Positions 8,143 to 16,496 of a stretch of 64,000 bases of DNA are shown in pieces. Where the stretch lies: assembly GCA_902767775.1 (NCBI GenBank), contig CACXIP010000013.1, positions 1 to 64,000 of the forward strand, given 5' to 3'. Position numbers and translations under genes: made by a program. Every line of letters begins with the position of its first letter. Positions within the stretch are counted from its first letter, which is position 1. The notes beneath the pieces were generated by a model. It made no database searches. It worked only from the letters and a program-made list of their open reading frames with translations, and had not been told where the DNA came from. This DNA is from an uncultured Prevotellaceae bacterium. GTDB lineage: Bacteria > Bacteroidota > Bacteroidia > Bacteroidales > Bacteroidaceae.

Positions 8143-9585
8143 ATGAAAAAAGCTATTCAGACCATTATCACATCGCTGCTTTTTGTCTCACCTATGCAAA
8201 TGGCAGCACAAAACACAGCTGTGGATTTCTCTCAATACACCGGCTCACAGGTTGTCAACTCCGACTTCGAGGACTGGAACGGACCTGACTACAAAAACGT
8301 CCCCTTCGGCTGGCATAGTTTCGAGTCGGTGGATGGCGTAAGCACGTATGTAAGCTTTGCCCGATCTACAGCCCACACAAGCAAGCAGACCGACGGCCTG
8401 CATGATGGGACAACAGGCACAGCATGTTTAAAACTTGTTCCGCGCAGCCTGTTGTTTGCGTTGGCCAATGGCACGATATCAACAGGCCAGATGATTGCTG
8501 GCGACATGAGCGCCACCAGTCCGAAAAACCATGCAGAGATGGACATCTCCAAGCAAGCCACCAGCAACGGGTCGCCTTTCTATGCCACGCTGACCCAAAG
8601 ACCTGCCGCAATGTCTGTATGGGTGAAGTTCACACAGGGTGCCACCAACAAGCAGCATCCATACGCTACCGTCAGCGCTGCCATCACCAACGGCAAATAT
8701 TATCAGGAGCCCACGTCCGACAACGACAGTTCGGTGGTGATTGGCTATGCCAAGAACAATCAAATCGGCACCAACAATGGACAATGGCAGCATCTGCGCA
8801 TACCATTCCGCTACGACTCTCCCAACTACAATACGACCGATGAGCCCAAGGCCATCATGGTGACATTCTCCACCAATGCCGATCCTGGACAGGGGAACAA
8901 GAACGATGTGCTCCTCATCGATGACATGGAACTCATCTACACCCATACCGTGACCATCCCAGCCTGCGGCTTTGCCACCTTCTCAAATGTGGTGATGAAC
9001 AACCACAAGATATGTGTTCCAGAGGGTCTGACCGCCTACACTCTTGACACCTTTGCCCAAGGCGCCCCCATCGTCAAAGGCGTCTACAAGGCTGGACAGG
9101 TGCTGCCCTACGGGTCGGCGGTGCTGCTGAAAGGCGAGCCTGGAGAATATGAGTTCTCGACTACCCTCTACGCCCCAGCCGAGACCATGGATGAGGGTGG
9201 AGACATCTGTCTCGTCAGGGCAGAGGAGGGGAACAACCCCGACAGCAATTACGCCTATTATCGCCTGACAGAAAAAGATGGCGTATTGGGATTCTACAAG
9301 ATTTCCGATACTTCCGACATCAAGGACAGCGAGGCCCTGCTTCGTGTGAAGGCCGACATGGCTTCCGACAGCTATGAGCATGTATTCCTCAATCCTGAAG
9401 TGAAGAATGATGTCAATGGCAACGGTGCAGTTGACGTATCGGATGTCACGCTGATTGTCAACCGCATTCAGGAAATGGACGAAGACAACGGTTTCATGAT
9501 TTTCAATACCGACATCAATGGCGACGGAAGAATGAACGTGGCCGACGTCATGTCACTTGTCGTCTTCTTGCTTGAGAACCAATGA
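8143..9585 (+). CDS. Secreted PCMD-domain protein with C-terminal dockerin repeats
   Basis: This 480-residue protein has a signal peptide ending about residue 22 (MQMAAQ). Residues about 35-270 resemble the PCMD (putative carbohydrate metabolism) beta-sandwich domain, with NSDFEDWNG and LLIDDMELIY as landmarks. A linker domain follows. The final 65 residues hold two dockerin type I-like EF-hand repeats, DVNGNGAVDVSDV and DINGDGRMNVADV, which bind calcium. Dockerins dock to cohesins in cellulosomes, but many Prevotella proteins carry them without a known scaffoldin. It lies downstream of the calycin-like gene and is probably in the same operon. Confidence 0.72.
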   Translation: MKKAIQTIITSLLFVSPMQMAAQNTAVDFSQYTGSQVVNSDFEDWNGPDYKNVPFGWHSFESVDGVSTYVSFARSTAHTSKQTDGLHDGTTGTACLKLVPRSLLFALANGTISTGQMIAGDMSATSPKNHAEMDISKQATSNGSPFYATLTQRPAAMSVWVKFTQGATNKQHPYATVSAAITNGKYYQEPTSDNDSSVVIGYAKNNQIGTNNGQWQHLRIPFRYDSPNYNTTDEPKAIMVTFSTNADPGQGNKNDVLLIDDMELIYTHTVTIPACGFATFSNVVMNNHKICVPEGLTAYTLDTFAQGAPIVKGVYKAGQVLPYGSAVLLKGEPGEYEFSTTLYAPAETMDEGGDICLVRAEEGNNPDSNYAYYRLTEKDGVLGFYKISDTSDIKDSEALLRVKADMASDSYEHVFLNPEVKNDVNGNGAVDVSDVTLIVNRIQEMDEDNGFMIFNTDINGDGRMNVADVMSLVVFLLENQ

Positions 9586-9641
9586 GATAGTATGGCTGCA
9601 AAAAGACATCATCAGTTTTTTGTGGGAACTAATGACAATGA

Positions 9642-10229
9642 TTATGGCAGCTTTTTCGCTGGCCATCCAAAGTCTTGATACATAGTGGCACCAAGGTTGT
9701 GCTTCTTTGCATAATCAGCCAGCACATCAGCCCGCAGTTTTTCTCTTGCTTCCGCATCGCTGTTGATGGCGTGAAAAGCATCGTACTTGTCGCCAAAGAT
9801 TTTCTTAGCCGATGGCAAGTTACTGGAACCGTCCTCTACTTGGTCGAAGCCTGTCACATCAAAGCCCTTTTCTGTTTGACGGATGTGCATCAACCCAGGA
9901 TGGCTTCCACCAGAAACGCATTTCAGCGTATCACCCACCAGATTGTAGTTGAACACCCAGAAGTCGCCCCAAACAAGGATATCCTCTCCATCCCGCTCAT
10001 CGACAGCCACGATTTTGTGAATGGGAACACAGTGTTCGCCCTCGGCATAACGCTTGCCGAATTCATTCACCAAATAGCGGTCAATGGCAGGAAAATAGGT
10101 TATCTCATTGTTCGTTTCCTCTGTCTCTGTTTCCGTAGCAGCTGACTGTTTGTTGCCACATGCTGCCAATGTAATCAGGGCAACGAAAAAGAAAATGGCG
10201 ACTCTTACCCGTTTTACGATGATTGTCAT
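9642..10229 (-). CDS. Uncharacterised lipoprotein
   Basis: This 195-residue protein has a lipoprotein signal (VAIFFFVALITLAACG) with the lipidated cysteine at residue 24. A short Thr/Glu-rich linker follows, then a compact globular domain with no family I recognise (landmarks: ILVWGDFWVFNYNLVGDTL, GGSHPGLMHI, QDFGWPAKKLP at the C-terminus). Its position next to a secreted esterase suggests envelope location only. Convergent with the dockerin protein gene. Confidence 0.6.
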   Translation of the reverse strand: MTIIVKRVRVAIFFFVALITLAACGNKQSAATETETEETNNEITYFPAIDRYLVNEFGKRYAEGEHCVPIHKIVAVDERDGEDILVWGDFWVFNYNLVGDTLKCVSGGSHPGLMHIRQTEKGFDVTGFDQVEDGSSNLPSAKKIFGDKYDAFHAINSDAEAREKLRADVLADYAKKHNLGATMYQDFGWPAKKLP

Positions 10230-10300
10230 GGTTTGATGAGTTGGTGTTATTGTATGATTTTGAATTCAACTATGCTGAAAGTAGTTAACGTGGTTTAGCC

Positions 10301-11596
10301 CTATCTTAGCCTTGCTTTAATCCACTCCATTTGGCATCGGTTGGTGGCATCAGAAGTCCAGTGCTCATTGATGGGGGTGATAAGACTTTCCTTCTCACAC
10401 GATAAAGTGTTCCATACCGCATAGGAAGTGGTGGGCGGACAAGTGTTGTCGTTGAAACCCCAGGTCATGAAAGTGGGACATTTGATATGTCGCGCGAAAT
10501 TCACCACGTCATAATATGACATTGTGCGCATGTTGGCCTCGGTATAAAAGCCCTCCTCCACCTTGAAATGCGGGTATCCGCTGGTCTGGCCCGTGCTGCC
10601 CGCCGCCATGTCGCTCAGTGCCGGGTGGTTGGCCACGCAATGTGTCACACGGCTGTCGAGGGCTGCGGCGATGAGCGAGAGCGCACCGCCTTGGCTTCCA
10701 CCCACAACGGCCACATTACGGCCATCCCACTGGGGAAGGGAACACAGGAAATCGATGCATCTCACCAAACCCAGATAGACGTGCCGCATATAATAGTGGT
10801 CGGGATTGTCGAGACCCATTTCAAGGTATTCGCTGAAAGCAGATCGAATATCCACAAAGTCACTCTCGTCGAGGGTGGGACGGAGGCCGTGTATCTCGGT
10901 GACAAAGCGTATCATGCCCTCCTGTTGGTAATAGGGGCGGGTGGTTACCTCCTTAATGGTCTTCACACCAGCACCGGGAGGGGTAAGCACCACGGGATGC
11001 GTCCCCTCTTTCATATCCTTTGGTGTCAACAAATACCCATAAAGCCAGTGACGGCGGTCCACACGCAGTTTGATGAGGAAGGCATCCTGATTGTTGTCAC
11101 ACATCTCCTCGACTTTCTCCGACGTGTATTCCATCGGTATCTTTTGGTTCTCCGCCACCGCATCACGCCAGTAGGCTATGAAGTCCTTTGGCTCTTGCGT
11201 GAAAGGGATGATTTTCTCTGGCGAGAACCCCACCTTCACATGGTGGGTGTAGGTTGTTCCATCCACCTTGGCAGACAGCTTCAGGTCGCGGAAGCCGGGA
11301 CTTTTGCTTGTTCCCATATTGATGACAGCCCTACCGTTTTTGAGCCTCACCTTACCGCTCTTGTCACTTTTGAGCATATCGCCGCCTATGCTGTATTCCA
11401 CCTCTGCATCACGCGGGATGCCATATTTGTAGAACTGCACCTCCACCTTGGCTTCCTCACCGGTTTTGTACAACCAATCGGCATGGTTGGGGACGGTCAC
11501 CCACAGGTAGTCACTGCGATAGGGATAATTCTCACCGTAAGAGGAGATGGCTATCAAAGCCAAGAACAACAGGAGTATTACTTTTTTCAATCTCAT
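10301..11596 (-). CDS. Acetyl xylan esterase-like secreted hydrolase (AXE1/CE7-type)
   Basis: This is a 431-residue protein with a signal peptide (VILLLFLALIAISSYG). An N-terminal beta-sandwich (about residues 25-125) precedes an alpha/beta-hydrolase domain of the acetyl xylan esterase/cephalosporin-C deacetylase type. The nucleophile elbow is GGSQGG (serine about 298), with WGFNDNTCPP and NEHWTSD supplying the later acid and histidine positions. It probably removes acetyl groups from xylan-derived sugars in the periplasm. It is divergent from the sugar symporter gene, which fits a small hemicellulose-use locus. Confidence 0.75.
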   Translation of the reverse strand: MRLKKVILLLFLALIAISSYGENYPYRSDYLWVTVPNHADWLYKTGEEAKVEVQFYKYGIPRDAEVEYSIGGDMLKSDKSGKVRLKNGRAVINMGTSKSPGFRDLKLSAKVDGTTYTHHVKVGFSPEKIIPFTQEPKDFIAYWRDAVAENQKIPMEYTSEKVEEMCDNNQDAFLIKLRVDRRHWLYGYLLTPKDMKEGTHPVVLTPPGAGVKTIKEVTTRPYYQQEGMIRFVTEIHGLRPTLDESDFVDIRSAFSEYLEMGLDNPDHYYMRHVYLGLVRCIDFLCSLPQWDGRNVAVVGGSQGGALSLIAAALDSRVTHCVANHPALSDMAAGSTGQTSGYPHFKVEEGFYTEANMRTMSYYDVVNFARHIKCPTFMTWGFNDNTCPPTTSYAVWNTLSCEKESLITPINEHWTSDATNRCQMEWIKARLR

Positions 11597-11621
11597 AGTA
11601 GGCTATTTCATTCTTGAATGG

Positions 11622-11652
11622 CAAAATTAAAAAGAAAAAACGAATTTGCAAA
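11622..11652 (-). promoter_or_regulatory. Promoter of the AXE1-type esterase
   Basis: TTTG (11649-11652), 19 bases, TAATTTTG (11622-11629), upstream of ATG 11596. Confidence 0.7.
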
Positions 11653-11686
11653 AAAAATCAAAGATACCCGCTTCTTATTAAATTTC

Positions 11687-11739
11687 AACACAGAGATACA
11701 AAGTCACAGAGAATATTTAAAACTCTGTGTCTCTGTGTT
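11687..11739. repeat. CACAGAG-type hairpin element
   Basis: AACACAGAGA plus CACAGAG (interrupted by 8 bases) pairs with CTCTGTG plus TCTCTGTGTT, with an A/T-rich loop. It resembles the hairpin at 41912-41952 in wording (CAGAGATACA and its complement). It is likely a dispersed REP-like element rather than a terminator. Confidence 0.55.
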
Positions 11740-11749
11740 GAAAACCCAA

Positions 11750-11804
11750 GCTCGGAAAAACTCAAAAAACTTTTTGGTTTTTCACTCGCCTTGCACTATC
11801 TTTG
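11750..11804 (+). repeat. Promoter-bearing 55-bp direct repeat, copy 1
   Basis: Identical over 55 bases to 11830-11884. It ends in TATCTTTG (11797-11804) with TTTTTGG upstream, so each copy carries a complete promoter. Confidence 0.85.
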
Positions 11805-11829
11805 GGCATTTGCTCGAAGATAGGCGGCG

Positions 11830-11884
11830 GCTCGGAAAAACTCAAAAAACTTTTTGGTTTTTCACTCGCCTTGCACTATCTTTG
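11830..11884 (+). repeat. Promoter-bearing 55-bp direct repeat, copy 2
   Basis: Second exact copy, offset by 80 bases. Its -7 box (11877-11884) lies 31 bases before the symporter start codon and is probably the main promoter. The 25 bases between the copies contain a partial GCTCG/GGCGGCG duplication edge. Confidence 0.85.
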
Positions 11885-11915
11885 CATAATCACATAATCA
11901 AATGATTGAGGAATA

Positions 11916-13211
11916 ATGCAAGGATACAGCAAAGGATTTACCTATTTCATCTGCCTCGTGTCGGCAATGGGCGGTCTGCTGTTTGGCTACGATTGGGTGG
12001 TCATCGGTGGTGCCAAACCATTTTATGAACTCTATTTCGGCATCAGTGAGTCACCCCTGATGCAGGGTGTGGCCATGTCAACGGCATTGGTCGGTTGCCT
12101 GATTGGCGCAATGGTCGCCGGTGCGGCAGCCGACAAGTATGGCAGAAAACCACTTCTGATGGTGGCAGCCGTCTTGTTCACGGTATCCGCCATCGCCACA
12201 GGCTTGTTCAACGACTTCACATTGTTCAACCTCGCCCGTTTCGTGGGAGGTGTGGGCATCGGTGTCGCCTCTGCCCTATCGCCGATGTATATCGCCGAGG
12301 TCAGTCCGGCAGGAATACGCGGCCGGATGGTGAGCCTCAACCAGATGACCATCGTCTTGGGCATCCTTGGGGCTCAGGTGGTGAACATGCTGCTGGCAAG
12401 AGACACGTCGGTGGCCGCCAGTCAGGCATGGAATGTGGAATGGGGATGGCGTTGGATGTTCTGGGCGGAGACATTCCCCGCCGCACTGTTCCTGCTGATG
12501 AGTTTCTTCATTCCCGAGAGTCCCGTATATCTGAGGATGAAAGCCGCTCCCCAGACTGATGGCAGGAAGAGTGAGGCAGGGCTTCGCGAGCTCTTCAGCC
12601 ACAGATATGCCAAGGTGCTGCTGCTCGGACTGGTGATTGCCGTGTTCCAGCAGTGGTGCGGCACGAACGTCATCTTCAACTACGCCCAAGAGATTTTCGT
12701 GGGTGCCGGATTCGATGTCGACGGTATGTTCATCAACATCGTCATCACCGGCATCGCCAACGTGGTGTTCACCATCGTTGCCCTCTACACGATAGAGAAA
12801 TGGGGCCGCCGCACGCTGATATTGCTCGGTGCAGGAGGATTGGGACTGATTTACCTCACACTCGGCACCTGCTACTTCATGGGCATGACTGGCATCCTGA
12901 TGGTTGGTCTCGTGGTGGCAGCCATCTCTGTGTATGCCATGACGCTCGGTCCTGTGACATGGACCTTGCTGGCAGAGATATTCCCACACAGGGTGCGCGG
13001 CATCGCCATGGCCACATGCACATTCGCCCTATGGGTGGGTTGCTGCACACTGACCTTCTCCTTCCCATCGATGAACGCTGCACTTGGCAGCAGCGGCACA
13101 TTCTGGATTTACAGCGGTATCTGCATCTGCGCCTTCATCTTCCTCTTCCGCAACTGTCCTGAGACCAAAGGGAAAAGTCTGGAGCAACTGGAGAAAGAAC
13201 TGGTGGGATGA
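11916..13211 (+). CDS. MFS sugar:proton symporter (sugar porter family, XylE-like)
   Basis: This 431-residue membrane protein has about 12 hydrophobic segments. Signature motifs of the sugar porter family are present: GGLLFGYDWVVIGGA in helix 1, DKYGRKPLL (loop 2-3), ARFVGGVGIG, PESPVYL at the end of the first half, and PETKGKSLEQLEKEL at the C-terminus. It should import a hexose or pentose across the inner membrane by proton symport; xylose is a guess from the neighbouring acetyl xylan esterase. Transcription is probably driven by the duplicated promoter block. The next hydrolase gene follows 37 bases later and is likely co-transcribed. Confidence 0.88.
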   Translation: MQGYSKGFTYFICLVSAMGGLLFGYDWVVIGGAKPFYELYFGISESPLMQGVAMSTALVGCLIGAMVAGAAADKYGRKPLLMVAAVLFTVSAIATGLFNDFTLFNLARFVGGVGIGVASALSPMYIAEVSPAGIRGRMVSLNQMTIVLGILGAQVVNMLLARDTSVAASQAWNVEWGWRWMFWAETFPAALFLLMSFFIPESPVYLRMKAAPQTDGRKSEAGLRELFSHRYAKVLLLGLVIAVFQQWCGTNVIFNYAQEIFVGAGFDVDGMFINIVITGIANVVFTIVALYTIEKWGRRTLILLGAGGLGLIYLTLGTCYFMGMTGILMVGLVVAAISVYAMTLGPVTWTLLAEIFPHRVRGIAMATCTFALWVGCCTLTFSFPSMNAALGSSGTFWIYSGICICAFIFLFRNCPETKGKSLEQLEKELVG

Positions 13212-13248
13212 ATACCACATCCCGAGGACAGAATCGGCAAACTCAACC

Positions 13249-14466
13249 ATGAATTTGGGAACCATGAATCGAACAAGCAAATCATTTCTGAAGGCACTGC
13301 GCTGTGCGTTTATGTTACTTCTGCTGCTGTGCTGCAGCTATTCCTATGCCCAAAAACGGGAGAAATATGAGTTCAAGCGCAACCTCCCCGTCTATGCCGA
13401 CTCGTTGATAGCCGACCTCACCTACCCTTTGGCATGGGGCAACAGCGACATCAAGGACTTTGACGTGTGGAGGAGCACCGCCCGCAAGAAGGTGTTTGAA
13501 TGCATGCTCACCCCTCCGCCACCACCCGCCCAGGGATATGACGTCAAAGTGCTCTTTGAGGAGCAGCGCGACGGCTACAAGGCCCGTAAGATAGAGATAC
13601 GCCTCAGCCGCTACTACACCGTGCCCGCCTATGTGCTCATCCCCGACGGCAAGGGACCCTTTCCGGCTGTCAATGCCCTGCACGACCATGGCGCCCACCT
13701 GTTTATCGGCAAGGAGAAGATGATACGTCCGCTCGCCTGTGAGGACTCCACGGTCATCAAGGACGCCGATGAGTGGGCAGCCAACCTCTACGAGGGTCAG
13801 TATCTTGGCGACTACCTCGCCATGAATGGTTTTGTGGTCTTCTCGGCAGATGCCCCGATGTGGGGCGAGCGCGGTCAGATGGAAGGTGCCAACCGCGACC
13901 GCTACGACATGATAGCCGGCAACATGATGATGTATGGCATCGACCTGTCCGCCTATATGACCTACGACGACATCGCCGGTACGGAATACCTCTCCTCCAT
14001 GCCCGAGGTCGACGCCACGAGGATTGGCTGCACCGGATGCTCGATGGGTGCCTACCGTGCCTGGATGCTGTCCGCCCTCTCTGACCGTATCAAGGCGGGT
14101 GCCGCCATCTGTTGGATGGTGACCACCGACGAGCAGATGGGTTTCAAATACAAGCGAACGGAGAACGGTGGCTTTGCCAACTGCTTCCCAGGGCTGCGCC
14201 GTTGGATGGACTATCCCCACATCGCCAGTCTGGCATGCCCCAAGGCGATGCTCTTCATCAACGGTTCACAGGACAAGCTCTTCCCTGTAGCCGGCGTAGA
14301 GAAAGCCTTTGCCATCATGCACGAGACATGGAAGTCGCAAGAGGCCGACAACCGACTTGAGACGGAGATATGGGACATGCCGCACAGTTGTCCCTTGCGC
14401 GCCCAGCAAAGAATATTGGAATTTTTCAAGAGAAACCTCTCCCCAACCCTCTCCAAAGGAGAATGA
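13249..14466 (+). CDS. Secreted dienelactone hydrolase/acetyl xylan esterase-like hydrolase
   Basis: The start is ATG 13249 (or 13264), giving about 405 residues; the longer frame from 13084 runs inside the symporter gene. A signal peptide (CAFMLLLLLCCSYSYAQ) is followed by an alpha/beta-hydrolase domain with the nucleophile elbow GCSMGAYRAW and later INGSQDKLFPVAG and MPHSCPLRAQ regions that would supply the acid and histidine. Related Bacteroidota proteins are annotated as acetyl xylan esterases. The last residues (SPTLSKGE) are encoded by a CCTCTCCCCAACCCTCTCC-type intergenic repeat, so the C-terminus has read into repeat DNA. Confidence 0.68.
   Translation: MNLGTMNRTSKSFLKALRCAFMLLLLLCCSYSYAQKREKYEFKRNLPVYADSLIADLTYPLAWGNSDIKDFDVWRSTARKKVFECMLTPPPPPAQGYDVKVLFEEQRDGYKARKIEIRLSRYYTVPAYVLIPDGKGPFPAVNALHDHGAHLFIGKEKMIRPLACEDSTVIKDADEWAANLYEGQYLGDYLAMNGFVVFSADAPMWGERGQMEGANRDRYDMIAGNMMMYGIDLSAYMTYDDIAGTEYLSSMPEVDATRIGCTGCSMGAYRAWMLSALSDRIKAGAAICWMVTTDEQMGFKYKRTENGGFANCFPGLRRWMDYPHIASLACPKAMLFINGSQDKLFPVAGVEKAFAIMHETWKSQEADNRLETEIWDMPHSCPLRAQQRILEFFKRNLSPTLSKGE
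14433..14466 (+). repeat. CCTCTCC/GGAGA repeat at gene end
   Basis: A short run (CCTCTCCCCAACCCTCTCC, then AAAGGAGAAT) of the type often scattered in intergenic DNA. A similar word, CCCTCC-AAAA-GGAGAGGG, lies at about 54142-54162. Confidence 0.4.
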
Positions 14467-14613
14467 AAGCCCTAAGGCGGCAGTTTTTTCTTCTTCCACA
14501 CAACAGCAAATTCTAAAATCCTACATTTTTTTCAAAAAAACAGCGGTTTTTTTGAATTTTTTCTGCCATGATACTATATTAAGCCATACAAATCAACAAA
14601 AAAAAGAAAAAAA

Positions 14614-14706
14614 ATGAAAGCAACAGATAGAAATTGCGGTTATCTGCACTCTTTTTCTTTTGGACAAAGCCCCTATCTAAGAGAATTACCAAGACTGAAT
14701 GAATGA
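14614..14706 (+). CDS. Possible 30-residue leader peptide
   Basis: An ATG preceded by a long A-rich tract, typical of Bacteroidota starts, opens a 30-residue frame (MKATDRNCGYLHSF..., ending RELPRLNE). It is 66 bases upstream of the AAA ATPase gene. No homology is recognised and no clear promoter box was found, so it may be chance. Confidence 0.22.
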   Translation: MKATDRNCGYLHSFSFGQSPYLRELPRLNE

Positions 14707-14779
14707 CTTAAACAATGATGTATTATGGATGTATTATGAAAGAGAAGAGAAAGACTTAAACAATGATGTGTTATGGATG
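14705..14779 (+). repeat. 27-bp direct repeat that includes the ATPase start codon
   Basis: Copies at 14705-14731 and 14753-14779 differ at one base. The second contains the start ATG (14773). The equivalent ATG of the first copy runs into a stop after four codons, so 14773 is the start. Confidence 0.7.
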
Positions 14780-16437
14780 ATAAGAAAACTCAAAGAAAAT
14801 TTAGCAACAAGATTGTCCAACCCACCATCCTCGAAGCCATAGAGCACACCGTGATGGCAGCAAGGAACAGCGAGCTGGACTTCTCTGAGATGAAAGAGGC
14901 CGAGAACGACATCAACTACCTTGCACAGGTGTACGGCATCACCCCACTCCAAGCCGTGCTTTTCTGTGTCTGCATGCAAAAAGGCCCACGCCGAGTTGAC
15001 TTCGACGACCTTGCCTCCTTTCTTGACATCGGCAGCATCCGAATGCTGACCTACGCCTCTGAAATTGATGCTCTTGTACGCCGCCGACTCCTGAAATACC
15101 GCGATGCAAAAGACGAGGACACCTTCGACATCCCCTCACGCGTCATCAAGGACATGAAACACAACAAGGCGTATGAGATTCCCAACCAAAAGGGTATCGG
15201 TTGCACAGACCTCTTCGAGGTGCTCCAACTGTGGTTTGAAGACCTTAGCAATGAAGCCACCGATCCAGACAGCTTGTATGAGGAAATCACCACCCTGTTT
15301 AATGACAACCCGCAGTTGAACTTTGTTCAAAAAGTAAAGGAACTGCAACTTGAACCTGACGATTTCCTGCTCCTCATACTCTTCTGCCACCTGCTCGTCA
15401 ATGAAGACGACAACGACATCAGGTTCAGCCAGATAGAGAACATCTGCGAAAACCGCATGCAATTCTGCCGCGTGAAGACACAGATGCGCAGCGGAACCCA
15501 TGAACTGATGGAGCGCCACCTCATCGAGCACCTCTGCGAGGACGGCATTGCCGAGACCACCAGGTTCAAACTCACCGACCAGGCCAAGCGTGACTTGCTT
15601 TCGGAACTCAACATCATCAACAGTGACGAGAAAATCGCTGAACTGATCCAGCCCGAAACCCTCACCGCCAAGAGCCTCTATTTCTCTGATGCGCTGACCA
15701 AACAGGTCAATGAACTCACCAACCTCCTCCAGCCCGAGCAGTTTATGCAAATCCGCAACCGCATGAAGGAGAAGGGCTTCCGCAGCGGTTTCGCCTGCCT
15801 CTTCTACGGAGGGCCCGGAACGGGCAAGACCGAGACCGCCTACCAGCTCGCCCGCCAGACCGGCCGCAGCATCATGGTAGTCGACGTACCTGAAATCAAG
15901 AGCAAGTGGGTGGGTGACTCCGAGAAGAACATCAAGGCCATCTTCGACCGCTACCGCAATTTGACCAACCGCCTCAAGCTTGCGCCCATCCTGCTCTTCA
16001 ACGAGGCTGACGCCCTCATCGGCATCCGCAAAAATGGTGCAGAGAGTGCCGTCGACAAGATGGAGAACTCCATCCAGAACATCATCCTCCAGGAGATGGA
16101 AACCCTCGACGGCATCATGATTGCCACCACCAACCTGCAGCAGAACTTCGACAACGCATTCGAGCGTCGTTTCCTCTACAAACTGAAGTTTGAGCGCCCC
16201 GACGCCTCCGTACGCTGCCGCATCTGGCAGCAGATGATTCCGGAACTCGCCCCCAAGGAAGCTGAGGTGCTTGCCGCCACCTACGACTTCAGCGGAGGTC
16301 AGATTGAGAACATCGCACGCCGCCACGCCATCGGATACATCCTTCACGGCGACGATGCCGAGCGCCTCAAGACCCTCACCGAGTACTGCGCCGCCGAGCG
16401 CCTCGAGAAGACCTCTCGCCGCCCCATCGGGTTTTAA
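14773..16437 (+). CDS. AAA+ ATPase with unusual Walker B (NEAD)
   Basis: This is a 554-residue protein. Residues 1-300 are alpha-helical and not recognised beyond similarity to uncharacterised Bacteroidota ATP-binding proteins. The AAA+ module is C-terminal: Walker A GGPGTGKT at 346-353, Walker B ILLFNEAD at 406-413, sensor-1-like MIATTN near 440, and an arginine pair in NAFERRF. An asparagine replaces the usual Walker B aspartate, while the catalytic glutamate remains. A spastin/FtsH-like substrate-remodelling role is inferred. It is convergent with clpA and separated from it only by a hairpin. Confidence 0.75.
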   Translation: MDDKKTQRKFSNKIVQPTILEAIEHTVMAARNSELDFSEMKEAENDINYLAQVYGITPLQAVLFCVCMQKGPRRVDFDDLASFLDIGSIRMLTYASEIDALVRRRLLKYRDAKDEDTFDIPSRVIKDMKHNKAYEIPNQKGIGCTDLFEVLQLWFEDLSNEATDPDSLYEEITTLFNDNPQLNFVQKVKELQLEPDDFLLLILFCHLLVNEDDNDIRFSQIENICENRMQFCRVKTQMRSGTHELMERHLIEHLCEDGIAETTRFKLTDQAKRDLLSELNIINSDEKIAELIQPETLTAKSLYFSDALTKQVNELTNLLQPEQFMQIRNRMKEKGFRSGFACLFYGGPGTGKTETAYQLARQTGRSIMVVDVPEIKSKWVGDSEKNIKAIFDRYRNLTNRLKLAPILLFNEADALIGIRKNGAESAVDKMENSIQNIILQEMETLDGIMIATTNLQQNFDNAFERRFLYKLKFERPDASVRCRIWQQMIPELAPKEAEVLAATYDFSGGQIENIARRHAIGYILHGDDAERLKTLTEYCAAERLEKTSRRPIGF

Positions 16438-16457
16438 AACATGACAATAGATCATCC

Positions 16458-16496
16458 AGCAAGATGGTGTGTCAATTGGCACACCATCTGCTTTTT
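16458..16496 (+). terminator. Rho-independent terminator of the AAA ATPase
   Basis: AGATGGTGTG (16462-16471) pairs with CACACCATCT (16480-16489), followed by CTTTTT. The T-run overlaps the clpA stop codon on the other strand, so the two convergent genes share this boundary. Confidence 0.85.

Noticed and set aside
13084-13248. N-terminal extension of the secreted hydrolase
   Set aside because: It overlaps the end of the symporter gene and would bury the signal peptide.
15136-16482. Minus-strand 448-codon frame opposite the AAA ATPase
   Set aside because: The plus-strand protein has clear Walker motifs; the minus frame has no recognisable domain and results from codon bias.
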